This document shows positions 36,401-48,125 of a DNA stretch of 64,000 nt, piece after piece. Under the pieces are notes generated by a model. That model did not search any database and had not been told where the DNA came from. It saw only the letters and a list, made by a program, of their open reading frames with translations. Within the stretch, counting starts at the first letter, position 1; each line of letters starts with the position of its first letter. The position numbers and the translations under genes were made by a program. Source of the DNA: Epiperipatus broadwayi (lineage: Eukaryota; Onychophora; Udeonychophora; Euonychophora; Peripatidae); NCBI GenBank assembly GCA_028023455.1, contig JAQFVV010006312.1, positions 1,858,001 through 1,922,000 of the forward strand. The letters run 5' to 3'.

Positions 36401-38080
36401 AATGTTTTCTTTAAAAAATAAACATTCTTTCTCCATTATAACTTTTACATAATTTTTTCTTTATGATATACGCATCTTAATTTTTCCATAGAGAAGAATA
36501 AAAAAACTTCGGAGTAGCCTTTTAAAATTGTGCGTCATAATTTTTCCTGACGGCAAATAACTTTTCTTTTAAGTTTTCTGTATAATGTCCAAATTATATT
36601 TATCTGAGTTCTAATGATTTTCTGGTTGATCACAAATAAACTGTATTCAAGGCACTTTACAATTTTTTTTACTTTATCAATACTTTTAGGTACTTTTTTC
36701 TGTAGTATTTCCATTTTTACTGCAAGGTTTCGGCTAAACTTGAATAAAAATCCTGGCAAGAAATCTTTTAAATTAGCCTTCCATTTAAAGGCAGTTCAAA
36801 ATATTATATTTTAAAACAAAACTTTTAAAATAAATACAAAATTTTTAAATTATAACACTTTTTCTAGCTTACGATCTTATACAGCTAAAAAAAATATGTT
36901 CCTCCTTCCTTTACTTACACATTTCTTCTCCCGCTTCGTCTAATTCCTATTTTTCATCTGCTAAAATACCTCCGTTGATTGGTTAATGACTTTTTTAGCG
37001 CGAACAAATTTACACATTTTTAGTTTTATAATAGATTAAACTTTTTAAAATAAAGAATTTATGATGTCATGTCTTAAAATATTATCTAGAATAGTATTTT
37101 TAAACTCAATTATAGTTTTATCAAAATTATTTAAATTTTAAAACAATTATTAAAATAACATTTAATATTTCAACTTTTACTTTAACAATAGATAGCAATT
37201 ACATTTAGTTTTATAATTCACAAACTTTATTATTATATTCTAACAAGTGTGTGTGTGAAGGTATATAATATACAGTCACATAATTACTAACTTTATCAGA
37301 TGATTTTTTTTTTTTTTTTTTAAATTTACGTCTCGGTCTAAATTACCAAAACTGATATATTTTATAAAAATTTGGAAAATAATTTAAAAATGTAGAACTA
37401 AATATAATTCTCACCATCCCAAAGTTTATTTTAAAATATATTAGATTAAATTTGAATATTAATTATAATTATAATATTACATATAGCGTTTATTTAATTT
37501 ATTAGTTTTAAAACATTACAATTGAATTGTTAATATACTTTTAACTATTTATAGCTGTATTATTTTATATGGCCAGCTTTTACAACCATAAGCAAGGATA
37601 TAATTAAGCTTTATTTAACTGTTCTTTTAAAATAATCCATTACACTTTTATATACCAGGTATTTTTCAGCCTTAAATTGTACTATAAAATCTAATCGATC
37701 ATACAATTATCAATATATTACACAAATGTATTTTAAAATTTAAAATTTTTTAGCAATTGACCATTTTACCTTATTATGACCTATAGATAAGGGCACAATA
37801 TATATATCAAAAATATCAATAGGCATATATAGTATAATTATATGTTGTAGTGTTTTCCAATATTATATTTATGATTACTGTGAACGTCTATACAATTCTT
37901 TTTGCCTTTCTGCTTGACTATTTAATATGATTAAATTACAAATCACATAATCTTTGTATTATCCACACCTATTGTTAACTAATTTTTTTAAAACTGTCCA
38001 ATATTTTAAATTTATAATCAATTTAAGATCTAATAAAAGTTAATTTTAAAAGTAAAATTTACCAATATAAATTCTAAGAA
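33431..38080. other. AT-rich DNA, no gene seen
   Basis: No convincing coding frame. The open frames at 34955-35353 and 36535-36814 have no recognisable similarity and their composition follows the base composition. It may be the interior of a very old element. Confidence 0.45.
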
Positions 38081-38084
38081 TTAT

Positions 38085-38340
38085 ATATATTGTAATGGAC
38101 AATTGAACAAACATATTATGCTGACCACGTTGTGGCATCCAAATGTAATGGAACATACTTTTACTCCATTATACCAATCATCAGTTAACTGGGACCGTAG
38201 TTTGTGGTGCCAAATATAATGGACAATATATCATAAAAACATATTATACATCAAATGTAATGGAACGTCAATATATGAGAAGAAAATAATGCTTCAAACA
38301 TTGGATGATAAATGTAATGGAATATATGTAATCTAAATGA
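38085..38340 (-). repeat. Five spaced copies of an LTR-end-like word
   Basis: (A)AATGTAATGGA or a one-base variant occurs at about 38091, 38142, 38204, 38257 and 38311 (spacing roughly 50-60 bp). On the minus strand each reads TCCATTACA, and two are followed by TTTGGATGCCACAACGTGG or TTTGGCACCACAAACTACGG, which resemble LTR ends joined to primer binding sites. It could be stacked LTR-edge fragments or a small satellite. Confidence 0.5.
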
Positions 38341-41299
38341 ATCCAATTGTTGAGAAAGCTTAATATAATAAATTGTTTAATTTAAATGAAGAAAGATAAA
38401 ATTATCCCAGTTATATTTAAATAAATTGTTTATATGCCCTTCCAACTAGCTATACATGAAATAAATCTAAAATCATACAGAGCAATGAGATCTATCATTA
38501 TTATTTATTTTCAAGATTGATATGACTAACTAATCAAATATATATCAGAAACAAAGGGAATTCTATTAAATCCAATATACACATCCAATAAGTAAATTTA
38601 TGTATATCTAAACATATCAATGAATAATAATATGTGTAAGTAACTTAGAGACTAAATAATAAGTGAAATACGAAGTTATCCTCTATTAAATTGTGAATTC
38701 AATTAATTTCATAATGACTCTGGCACTAAAAGAAAAATAAGAATAAAATATTAATACTCTTTCAAATAAATTACAAAGGCATTACTTATAAAACAAGTAG
38801 TACATCCTTTATTTTTATATTATGGTTTAATTTTAGGTAGTATCAATGTTTTAAATACAAACCCAAATACAAAAAAAAATATACATATATACTTGCAATA
38901 AGTATATATATTAAATAGATAAAGACATATTTGTGCTTAACAAGTATGCATTATTATAAACACAAATTCATATTTATATTTTTTTTTAAATATTCAAAAT
39001 TAAAAATAAATAAAAATAAAAGTATATTATATCCAACACATATATAAATTATTGCTTAGGTCTGCATAAGAATTATAATATAAAGTGAAAATGAAAATAG
39101 ATAAGTGAATAATTGATAAAATATTGTAAGTTAATAAAATAGGTAATAGATAATAAATATTGTTTAAAAATTAAGTTATATAAATAATAAAACCTTTGAT
39201 AATAAAATTTGCGAATATAAATTTCACTTATTAAAATATCATATGCAACATAAACTTAGAGCTTTACTTTAAAATTTTAAATTACTTAAGTGTTAATTTT
39301 GACACCTGTTAAACGTTTGTTGTTTTTTTAGAAAACAAAACGCTTGAATTGAATAGAATGATATTTATAAAAACGTTTTATTTTTATAATTAAATAAAAA
39401 TAAAATATTGATCTCAAAAAAATATATATCATTGATATTAATAAAATTATTTATTACCTTTTTTTAAAATTTAACTTGTTTATTCTTCTTTTCAAAAGTC
39501 AACTTGTTCCATTGTTTTTATTCTCTTATTATTTTAATATTAGAATGCATTCTAGCCAAGGTGAAGAAACTATCACGTTAGAGAAAATTGTCAATTCTTA
39601 GACACAGGTATATTTTTATCTTTCTAAAATTTCTTTCCTCGAAAAATAAATAAATAAATTGAAATGTTGAATCCAATATATTAATCCTAGTTGTTTCCAC
39701 ATTGCTTTTAAATTTACCATTGTATATTTTTTTAGATAGCTATCATATATTTCAATACAATGGAATTTATATGTTGAGCCATTGATTAATTTCCTTTACT
39801 TGTTAGGATAAAGTCAAGAAGATCGCAGCACTTGAACTGCGACAATATTATTATTCATCCTTCCATTATTAAGATGTTTACATCCAATAGATTATTTATT
39901 ATTCTCAAGAATGGTGATCCAGAAGAAACAAAGTACAACTAATTTTCTCCTTCAGTTTCTTTTTAATTACTATCTTAAAAATAATAATGGCTTCTTTTTG
40001 TTGTTGCTGTTGTTCCATGTGCTAGCAAATGCTGTTTTGAAAACCATTGTTACATATGTTTTCTTTTAAACAATTAACATTCAAAAAAAAATATTAACCA
40101 TATAAAAAAATATTAAATCAAAAATTTATTTGACAGCTTTTAAAATATATATATAGACATAAATAATAACATTACATTTTTTTAATAATCACCACAAATA
40201 AATAATCTTTTTTTATAATCAACAATTTATATGTCTTTATTTATTTATAATAATTAGAACATATAAGTATTACTATTAAACATCTCACCATTAAGAATAA
40301 TAATAATAATAATAATAATAGCTAAATATTCACAATGATGTACCATCAATACATAAATAAAATAATAAATCCAAACAACTATAACTAATAACCATAAACG
40401 ATAATAATATTCCATATATATAAACATCAAATCAAAGAGATTTTTTTAAAATAACAACATATATATTTTTAAAATATAGATAGATTTATCGATATTTACA
40501 ATATATATATATATATATATATTTCATTCTCATCAATTATCATTATGAAATGCACAAAAAATAGTTTTATTGACATGTTATTGTGAATATATAATTTTAA
40601 AATACATTTATTGTAAGTATGTATTGAATATATTGTTAAAAATTTCTATATATGCGTGTGTATATATGTGTAATGTACTATTGTTTGTTTAGTTTTGTCT
40701 ATCTAAATATTTATTCATAATTTTAAAATTAAATGTATTCTAAGTTTATACATATTACAGCATTCAATTCTATTCATAGATTTAGGGTATGCATAGAAAA
40801 CTTAAAATCAAATGCCATGAATGCAAAGGTTCTACTGTTGGTATTAAAATAATTTTTAAAAATCAGTTATAAAATAAATCATATCCATTTCAATTTAGAA
40901 CATTTATATGCAAAACAAATAAATAAATATAGACCTACCTTCAGAAAACTTAAAAAAAAATCACTAATAATAATTTTCTTTCACAGAAATCAATTTTTAG
41001 TTAGAGATGTCTTTATGTGCTATAAATATTAAACAATTTAATAACTTTGACTATTAAAAATAATTGAAAATTTTGATAATAAAAGTAATTAAAAATATAA
41101 GCTTAAAAAAATTATTATAAAATGAAGATTGTATATTTATTTTACTTATAAAATCTATTAGTGATTTTAAATTTGAGACTCAAGATCATTGACTTGATTT
41201 CCAATATAATTTTCATTCTTTTCAACTATCATATTTTAATTACAAATAAATTAATTTTTTGATAAAAATTCTTGAATTTAATAAAATAAAACATTTATA
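38341..41299. other. AT-rich DNA, no gene seen
   Basis: Only A/T runs and short microsatellites such as (AAT)n at 40296-40320 and (AT)n at 40501-40522. Confidence 0.5.
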
Positions 41300-41325
41300 T
41301 GCTCGCAACATATATGTTATAAAAT

Positions 41326-41356
<31 letters not shown>

Positions 41357-42995
41357 GCATTATATATATATGTTTCAATAATTTAAAATAATAAATTATG
41401 AAGAAAAAAAATAGCTTAAAAATAAATTTTAAGAATGAAATAAAAAAAAGTATTGCATTGTATTTTTTTAGAATAGGTTTTGTTTTTATTAAAAATAAGG
41501 ATGGGGAAAAAGAATCCTGTTAGATAAAGATTGAGAAACCACTTTCTTCTTTTTATAATTGGAAAAAAATGTTTTAATGAGAAAAAATAAATAAATGTAA
41601 AAGATTTTAAAATAAAACATTCAATAAACAATAAAATTAATTAGTAAAGGAAATCTTGTTAACTATCTCATTGGAAGGAATGCGTTTAAATTTTGGAAAT
41701 TTCCTGGCCAATAAGATAGTAGATAAATCTAAGAAAGATTACATAAATTAATGTAAATTTAAATAAAAACCAAAATTAAAATTTTGATAAAAGTGGACAA
41801 TGGAAGATGTAGGTATAAAAGTGGCAGTTTGTGAGTGGCATAATCAAGAAGATCCTCAGAGAATGTTATTTCTAACTGTGTAAAATCTAAAAGTAAAAAA
41901 CTTAAAAGCAATGATGTGCATTGCTAAAATACTTCAGGAGTTTTGATCTGGACTTCATGCCCTGGGTCCCTGGTACCATCAGTTTCTCTCACATGTGATC
42001 AATGCCTCAATTGTATTATAGACTCTGTTGCATACTCTCTCTCCTATTTCCTGTCAGAAGCATGGAAAAAACCAAGGAAAGTCATTGGTGAAAACCAAAT
42101 GGCCAGCTATAAGGAGAATTAGAAATGTAAAAAAAAAGCTACCTGCCAAAAGATGACCTCATCTTCCCATTAAAACAAACCTAGGAAAATATAATATTTT
42201 AAGTTGTAAATTGAGTATCTAGATATTCTTAAGAAAAATTGGACTATAAAAATGAAGGACATTAATGATATTTTTTATGCTGATAATTATTGTATGGTTA
42301 TTTATATTTTGTTTATATTGTATTGAATATTTAATTGATTTTGTGTGCATAGAAATAAAAAGAGTTTATTTCAATGGTGTTTAGACTACCTCCTTTCTTA
42401 ACTGCATCACCATGGTTATAAGATTATAACTATTCCCATGTACTTGTTAGCAGTGCACAGGGTTTGTTTAAGATGTTGAAGCTAGCTTGGGTAAGTTTCA
42501 AGTGCTGAATTCATTAACCTATCATTCAGCCATACCAGCTATATAAAGTTTATTTGACCAGATGGTGCCTGAGACTTGTCTTAAAACAAGCAAGATGTCT
42601 TGGATGATGGGTTAGTCCCAGCAGTATGAGGGGTGCTATGGTCATAAAAAATCAGGATTGTGTGTTTGTATAGCATTGATCTAACTGTAGATGTCATTGA
42701 TGGTTAATCTATCAATAATATTTTACCCTTCTGCTTGAATGTGTGATCACTGGGATAAAGAGGTGGTAATAATGTTTGTAGTTGTTAAGCAGTGTATAGT
42801 GTGAAATGTTGAAATGTTAACAGAACAATATGTTGATAAAGATTTTTAATCAGTTAGCAAATATAGACAAATAATAAATCCAATCAATAATTTACAGTTA
42901 AAATAATAAATATAATAAATAATAGTTGTAGTTAATGAATAAGAATAATTAATTAAGATTAGATATTTTTTTTATATAAAATGGTGATCATTATA
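41300..42995 (+). repeat. 5' long terminal repeat
   Basis: Begins TGCTCGCAACATATATGTTA and ends GTGATCATTATA, directly before the primer binding site. It aligns along its whole length with 45323-47037 (for example ACCATCAGTTTCTCT at 41977 and 46009, TGAATGTGTGATCACTGGG at 42737 and 46745). A TATA-like GGTATAAAAGTGGC at about 41813 is also kept in the other copy (GATATAAAAGTGGC), as expected for an LTR promoter. Confidence 0.82.
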
Positions 42996-42997
42996 AA

Positions 42998-43015
42998 TGG
43001 CACCCACTGTGGGGC
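42998..43015 (+). promoter_or_regulatory. Primer binding site for minus-strand DNA synthesis
   Basis: TGGCACCCACTGTGGGGC starts two bases after the 5' LTR. It matches the TGGCGCCCAACGTGGGGC form of tRNA-primed gypsy/retrovirus-type sites at most positions. Confidence 0.75.
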
Positions 43016-43497
43016 TTGATGTGTCATGAATGGCCCAGCATAATTAAAATGTATTGTTCCAAACTAAATTTTAAATAAACATTTAAGTTCTGTGATAATA
43101 AAAAGTTGAAGTCAGTGAAGGGAGAAAAAGACTAAAGGAAACAAAATATAATATTAAGAATGCAAAATGAAAAAAGATGTAATTGTGTGAAATGTAAATA
43201 AAAAGGAGACAGTAGAAAAATGCAGTAAGAAAAATAGAGAAAATTTGTTATTAGAAGTTTTTGATAGAATCAGGTGGGAATGTAGAGAGGTCTGTGGGGT
43301 TTTGAGATTAGTCAGACACTTCATTTGAATTAAATTATAGGAAAATAAAAAAAATTAATTTGTATAGTATCTTTAAAGAAATAAATAATAAAATTAAACT
43401 AACACATACTACAACCAAAGCAAAAATGGAGGCACAAAATAAAGAATTAAAGGTACATTAATGAAAAAAAGGAAGGCACAGATAAATAGAAAAAAGT

Positions 43498-44560
43498 GTG
43501 ATAGAAAGAAATAACATAATGAGTTTGTTCAAGAAAATTATAAAAAGGCAGGAGAAAATTGCTGAGGAAGTAAACCAGGCAGAAGTACTTGAAAAACTAA
43601 AACAGCAGATCCAAAAAAGTAGTGAAAAGTTAAAACAAGAAATCACACTAGAAGTTAATGAAAATATAAAACATGTAGAAAATAAAATAGAGATTGCATA
43701 CCAAAAGATAGAAAGAATTTAAAATGAACAGGAAAAGAAAATGGAAATAGTACAAGAAGGAGAATGAGACAGTAATAGAAAATATGAGAATAGATGAATA
43801 ATTTAGCAGAAAAATAGAAATGATAGAAGTAAAAGTTGAAGAAGATAAGGCAACATTAGAAATAAAAAATGTTAATATTGACAGTAGAAAACAGAAAAAC
43901 ACAAGTATGTATGTGCATTTAAATAATAACTCTGCTACTGTAAACAATTTTTAAAAATAATATTTTGGGGACATGTAGGGGAGACTCCAACTGAACATCT
44001 TAGCAGCATAGAATGATACTTTGCATTGAACCATCTGAGTGAAGAGGCAATAGTTGCATTTATAGTGTAGCCATCTACAAGGTGTTTTATAGGCTTGGTG
44101 GAACTCCTTATTTATAAAATCTACCACATTCATAAAATATAAAAAAATCATTATTAGCAAGCTAGTGAAATCAAGATCACCAGGAAAATATTAGGCACTA
44201 GATGTTTCAGGATAAATGGGGACATGGTGAACCTTTCGTTTCCTTTTTCTGTTGTCAAGTTGCAAAATTACAATTGTTAATATCCAGATGAAGAACAACA
44301 AATTATTTAGATAGTGAGTCATAATTTTCCACATAATGTGGAAAAGATGCTGATGGGTACTAAAAGAAAAATGGTTACACAAATAACTGAGTTACTGAGT
44401 GTGTTTGACAGCACTAGGTCAAATTATGAAGCCAAAGAAAGCAGATTCAAACCCCTCAAAGAGAGGAAAATATGAATGTCATAAATTTTGGCCATTGTAA
44501 AAATTGTTGGGAGAAAAGTACTAAATGTAAATCATCACATAGTCTTGCAAAAAGAGATGA
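43498..44560 (+). pseudogene. gag-like remnant with coiled-coil N-terminus
   Basis: The first 74 residues (43498-43722) begin MIERNNIMSLFKKIIKRQEK and form a Lys/Glu-rich, heptad-like helix, probably coiled coil. Weak gag-like pieces follow in shifted frames: ILGTCRGDSN in place of W.TYR.QF near 43965, FPFSVVKLQ and ITELLSVFD. A Cys/His run near 44480 (ECHKF, then GHCKNCWEK after a one-base shift) resembles a zinc knuckle. Stops and frameshifts are frequent. Its position between primer binding site and 3' LTR supports gag; sequence similarity alone is weak. Confidence 0.5.
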
Positions 44561-44871
44561 TAAACCCACCAGCAGTTACCCAGAGATCAACTACCCAGAT
44601 CACCAGGCTAGGTCTAGTGATAGGTCACAATTACCTAACAAAAGTGGATAGAGAAGAAACCTGAAAGAACTGCCTGATAACATCTGAGGAGGTTAAAATA
44701 ATTGGACAGATCTATAAGTGATGAAAAAAAAATTTATACTACGATTTTGAGATTGAAGAGGACATAAATTGTAATAGAAATGAAAGTGAAATAAAGAAAA
44801 AAAGAATAAATTAACTCAATTTATACTTGCCACTACAAAAGTAAATAAATGGAATAAACACTTTTGTAGCA

Positions 44872-45130
44872 TAAGTCAAATGGTCAGTAGATGTGTCCTG
44901 CCATTCTCAGCATCCAGTTATTTCATAGGATGAGAACAGAGTAGAGAGAGTCCTAGACCCATCCAATATGCTGGTAGAGAAAGTCCTTGCAGCTCAATAG
45001 TAATTAAAGTGTTATTGTTAGTATAAATCAAATTGTCAGGAGATGTGTCCTATCATTTACAGCATTCAACTCCCCATTACACATCCACAGAGTTGAATTT
45101 TAGCCCTAAGTGGTTTCCACATTTGGAATT
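44872..45130. repeat. Diverged tandem duplication inside the LTR element
   Basis: AGTCAAATGGTCAGTAGATGTGTCCT at 44873 recurs in altered form at 45023, about 150 bp later, with CAGCATCCA and CAGCATTCA following in each copy. It is non-coding. Confidence 0.6.
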
Positions 45131-45322
45131 AAATAGGTGTATTCAACATAAAATCTTGCTTAGAAAATAAATCAGTATAAGGAAGACCACCCTCTGTAGC
45201 TTGTCTATTTCAAGCACTACCATCATTGATTTAGAAAATGGAAATCAAATCAAATATCAGAGTTAAAATAGGTTAAATTGACCCATTTTATCTCAAATGA
45301 AAAGGAGTGATATGTGATATAA

Positions 45323-47037
45323 TGCTTGCAACATATATGTTACAAATACACACATATGTGTTACATATGTTTTAATAATTAAAAAAATAAATTATGAAGA
45401 AAAAAAATTAAAAATAGATTTTAAAAATAAAATAAAAAGAAAAGAAATATTGCATTTTTTATTTTTTTAGAATAGATTTGGTTTTTATTAAAAATAAGGG
45501 TATGTATAGAGAATCCTCTTAGATAAAGGTTCAGAACCCAGTCTCTTCTTTTTATAATTGAAAAAAAAAGTAAATGATATATTGAGAAAAAAATAAATAA
45601 ATACATGTAAAAGATTTTACAATAAAACTTTATAACAAAAAATAAAATTAATTAGTGATGGAAATCTTGTAAACTATATTATCAGCAGAAATGTATTTGA
45701 ATTTTGGAATATTCTTGGCTTATAAGATAGTAGATAAATCTAAGAAAGATTACATAAATTAATGTAAATTTAATTAAAAACCAAAATTAAAATTTTGATA
45801 ATGGGAAAGGTAGATATAAAAGTGGCAGCTTGTCTATTGTTATGATTATTATTATTCCAAATTTGTGAGTAGTGTAGTCAATGAGATATTCAGAGAATCA
45901 GTTATTTCTAACTTCATAAAACCTAAAAGTAAAAGCCATAAAAACAATGACATGCATTGCTAAAGGATCTCAGGAGTGTTTATCTGGGCTTTGTGCCTTG
46001 AGTCCCTGGCACCATCAGTTTCTCTTACCTGCAATCAATGCCTCAACTGCAGTATAGACTCTGCCACATGCTCTTTCTCCTGTTGTTTGTCAGAAGCCTG
46101 GAAAGAAACCAAAGAAAGTCATTGCTGAAGACTGAATGGCCAGCTATGAGGAGAATTAGAAATGGAAGGAAATATGCTAACTGTCAAAAGATTATATTAC
46201 CTCCCTGTTAAGAAAACCTAGGTAAATATAACATTCTCAGTTATAAATTAAGTGTTTAGACATTTTAAAGACAAAATTGACTATGAAAAAGAAAGACAAT
46301 TAATAATATTTTAAAGCTGATAATTATTGTACGGTTATTTATATTTTGTTTTTATTGTATTGAATATTTAATTGATTGTGAGTGCATAGGAATAAAAAGT
46401 TTTTATTTAAATGTTGTTTGGTCTACCTTCTATTTTTTAAGTGTCTCACCATCCACTGGGTTTCCTGTTCAAGATGTTGGAGTAGCCTGGGTAAATTTTT
46501 TAAGTGCTGGGTTCATTTTTCTGTCATCCAGGTATGCTGGCTATATAAAGTTTATAAGGCCAGGTGGCACACGAGACTTGTCTTAAAACAAATATAAAAT
46601 ATCTTGGATGGTGGGTGTAGTTCCAGCATTATGGAGAGCTGCTATGATCAGGAAAAATAATCAGGGCTATGCATTTGTGTAGCCTCAATATGATCATAGG
46701 TGTCATTGATTGTTAATCTATCAAAGATATTCTACCCCTCTGTTTGAATGTGTGATCACTGGGGTAAAAAGGTGACAAAGAAATATGAAAAGAAATAATA
46801 ATCTTTGTAGTTGTTAAACAGCATGTAATGTGAACTGGCAAAATATCAACAGTACAATAAAATGATAAAGATATGTAGTCAGTTAGCAACTGTGACAGAT
46901 AATTTAATAAATTCAATCATAATAATCTTCAATTAAAACAATAAATATAATAAATAATAGTTATAGTTAATGAATATGCATTATTAATAAAGATTATATA
47001 TTCTTCTTCCTTATATAAAAAACTGATGATCATTCCA
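45323..47037 (+). repeat. 3' long terminal repeat
   Basis: Starts TGCTTGCAACATATATGTTA after the purine-rich run and ends near GATGATCATTCCA. It is collinear with the 5' LTR at an offset of about 4.03 kb with numerous substitutions and small indels, including an extra TTATTATTATT-type insertion near 45838-45857. Confidence 0.8.
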
Positions 47038-47073
47038 ATATATTAATTCTAATATTCTCATGGACTAATGAAT

Positions 47074-47525
47074 TCATAGTATTATTTCTGGGAGTTTGCA
47101 TGTAATAAAAATATAATAGCTAAATAGCTGATGTTTCAGTACAATAACAAGGCCTTTCTTCAGAGCTTTTTCAAATGATAAGAATGTGTGGGGGGGAATT
47201 TAAAATTGTTAATTTTTTTTATTTTCTCCTCATTCTGAAATTCTATTGGTTGAGAAGTTTTAAAAATTATTTTATCCTCTATAGCTTTTTCCAAGTATTG
47301 TTAGTATTCTTTAATTCACACTTTTCATTTATGCTCTTAGACCTTTTAAATATCTCTATAGCAACCCTTAGCAATCTCTGGTCATATTGTTCAATTTTTT
47401 TCCAGAATATGTGTTTTATTAAAATTAATGTCATGGTTTGTTAATTTAATGTGAGACTAAATGGTTGATGAATTAGATTTTTTTCTAACTTCTAAAATGT
47501 GTTCTTCATTTTTTAATTTGTTTTT
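47074..47525 (-). pseudogene. Penelope-like element 3' end, inverted truncated copy
   Basis: The reverse complement matches the right-hand plus-strand copy along about 450 bp. Its translation runs EEHILEVRKKSNSSTI, then NHDINFNKTHILEK, the same region as EHILEVRGKSNLSAIYSINH DINSNKTH in the other copy. It therefore carries only the C-terminal part of the GIY-YIG domain plus 3' non-coding sequence to 47074. Frameshifts are present. Head-to-head with the next feature it forms a large imperfect palindrome. Confidence 0.85.
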
Positions 47526-47527
47526 TT

Positions 47528-48125
47528 TTCAAGATATGCTACCCAATTTATATTACATTAAAAAAAAATAATCAAGTATTTCCACACCCTAAAGATAAAA
47601 TTCTTTTGGAGTCTCATGGTGTATATGAAATTTCATGTGGAGTTTGTTTATATTATTACATTGGACAAATGAGTCATAAAATAAACATAAAAAAGAAAAA
47701 ACACATTTTGGAAGTTCGAGGAAAATCTAATTTGTCAGCCATTTATTCAATAAACCATGACATCAATTCTAATAAAACACATGTTCTGACAAAAATTGAA
47801 CAGTATGATAGAGACTGCTAAGGGAAGCTATAGAGATATTCTAAAAACCTTAAAAGCATAAATGAAAAGTTTGAATTAAAGAAAATTAACAATATTTGAA
47901 AAAAGTTATGGAAATATAAATTTTTTTTTTAAAACTTTCCAACCAATAAAATTTAAAAATGAAAAAATAACAAAAGAAAAAATAACAATTTTAAATGTCA
48001 CCTCACATATTTTTATGATTTGAGAAAGAAATTCAGAGGAAAGTACTTATTATTGTACTGAAATGTCAGCTATTTAGCTATTACATTTTTATTACATGAA
48101 ATCTCTCAGAAATAATACTATGAAC
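47528..48125 (+). pseudogene. Penelope-like element GIY-YIG endonuclease remnant
   Basis: The plus strand encodes LPNLYYIKK, then GVYEISCGVCLYYYIGQMSH, then KINIKKKKHILEVRGKSN and NKTHVLTKIEQYDRDC, with REAIEI-like and LKSINEKFELKKINN pieces after a stop at 47819. This matches the C-terminal GIY-YIG endonuclease of Penelope-like retroelements: G-(V/I)-Y at the first strand, Y-IGQ at the second, K-x-R-x-x-x-H-type helix (here K in place of the Arg). The usual CxxC before YIGQ is present as C-G-V-C. The reverse transcriptase part is absent (5' truncation at about 47528). The 3' non-coding part reaches 48125 and ends next to (AT)n. Confidence 0.88.

Larger units (their letters stand above)
41300..47037 (+). 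mobile_element. LTR retrotransposon lacking pol (gag-like interior only)
   Basis: Two long direct repeats (41300-42995 and 45323-47037) flank a 2.3-kb interior. The interior starts with a good primer binding site (42998-43015) and ends just after a purine-rich run (about 45297-45310, GAAAAGGAGTGA). The interior has a coiled-coil frame and scattered gag-like pieces but no reverse transcriptase, protease or integrase. This fits a non-autonomous, gag-carrying relative of a gypsy element. The LTRs are visibly diverged, so the insertion is old. No exact target-site duplication was found. Confidence 0.78.
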
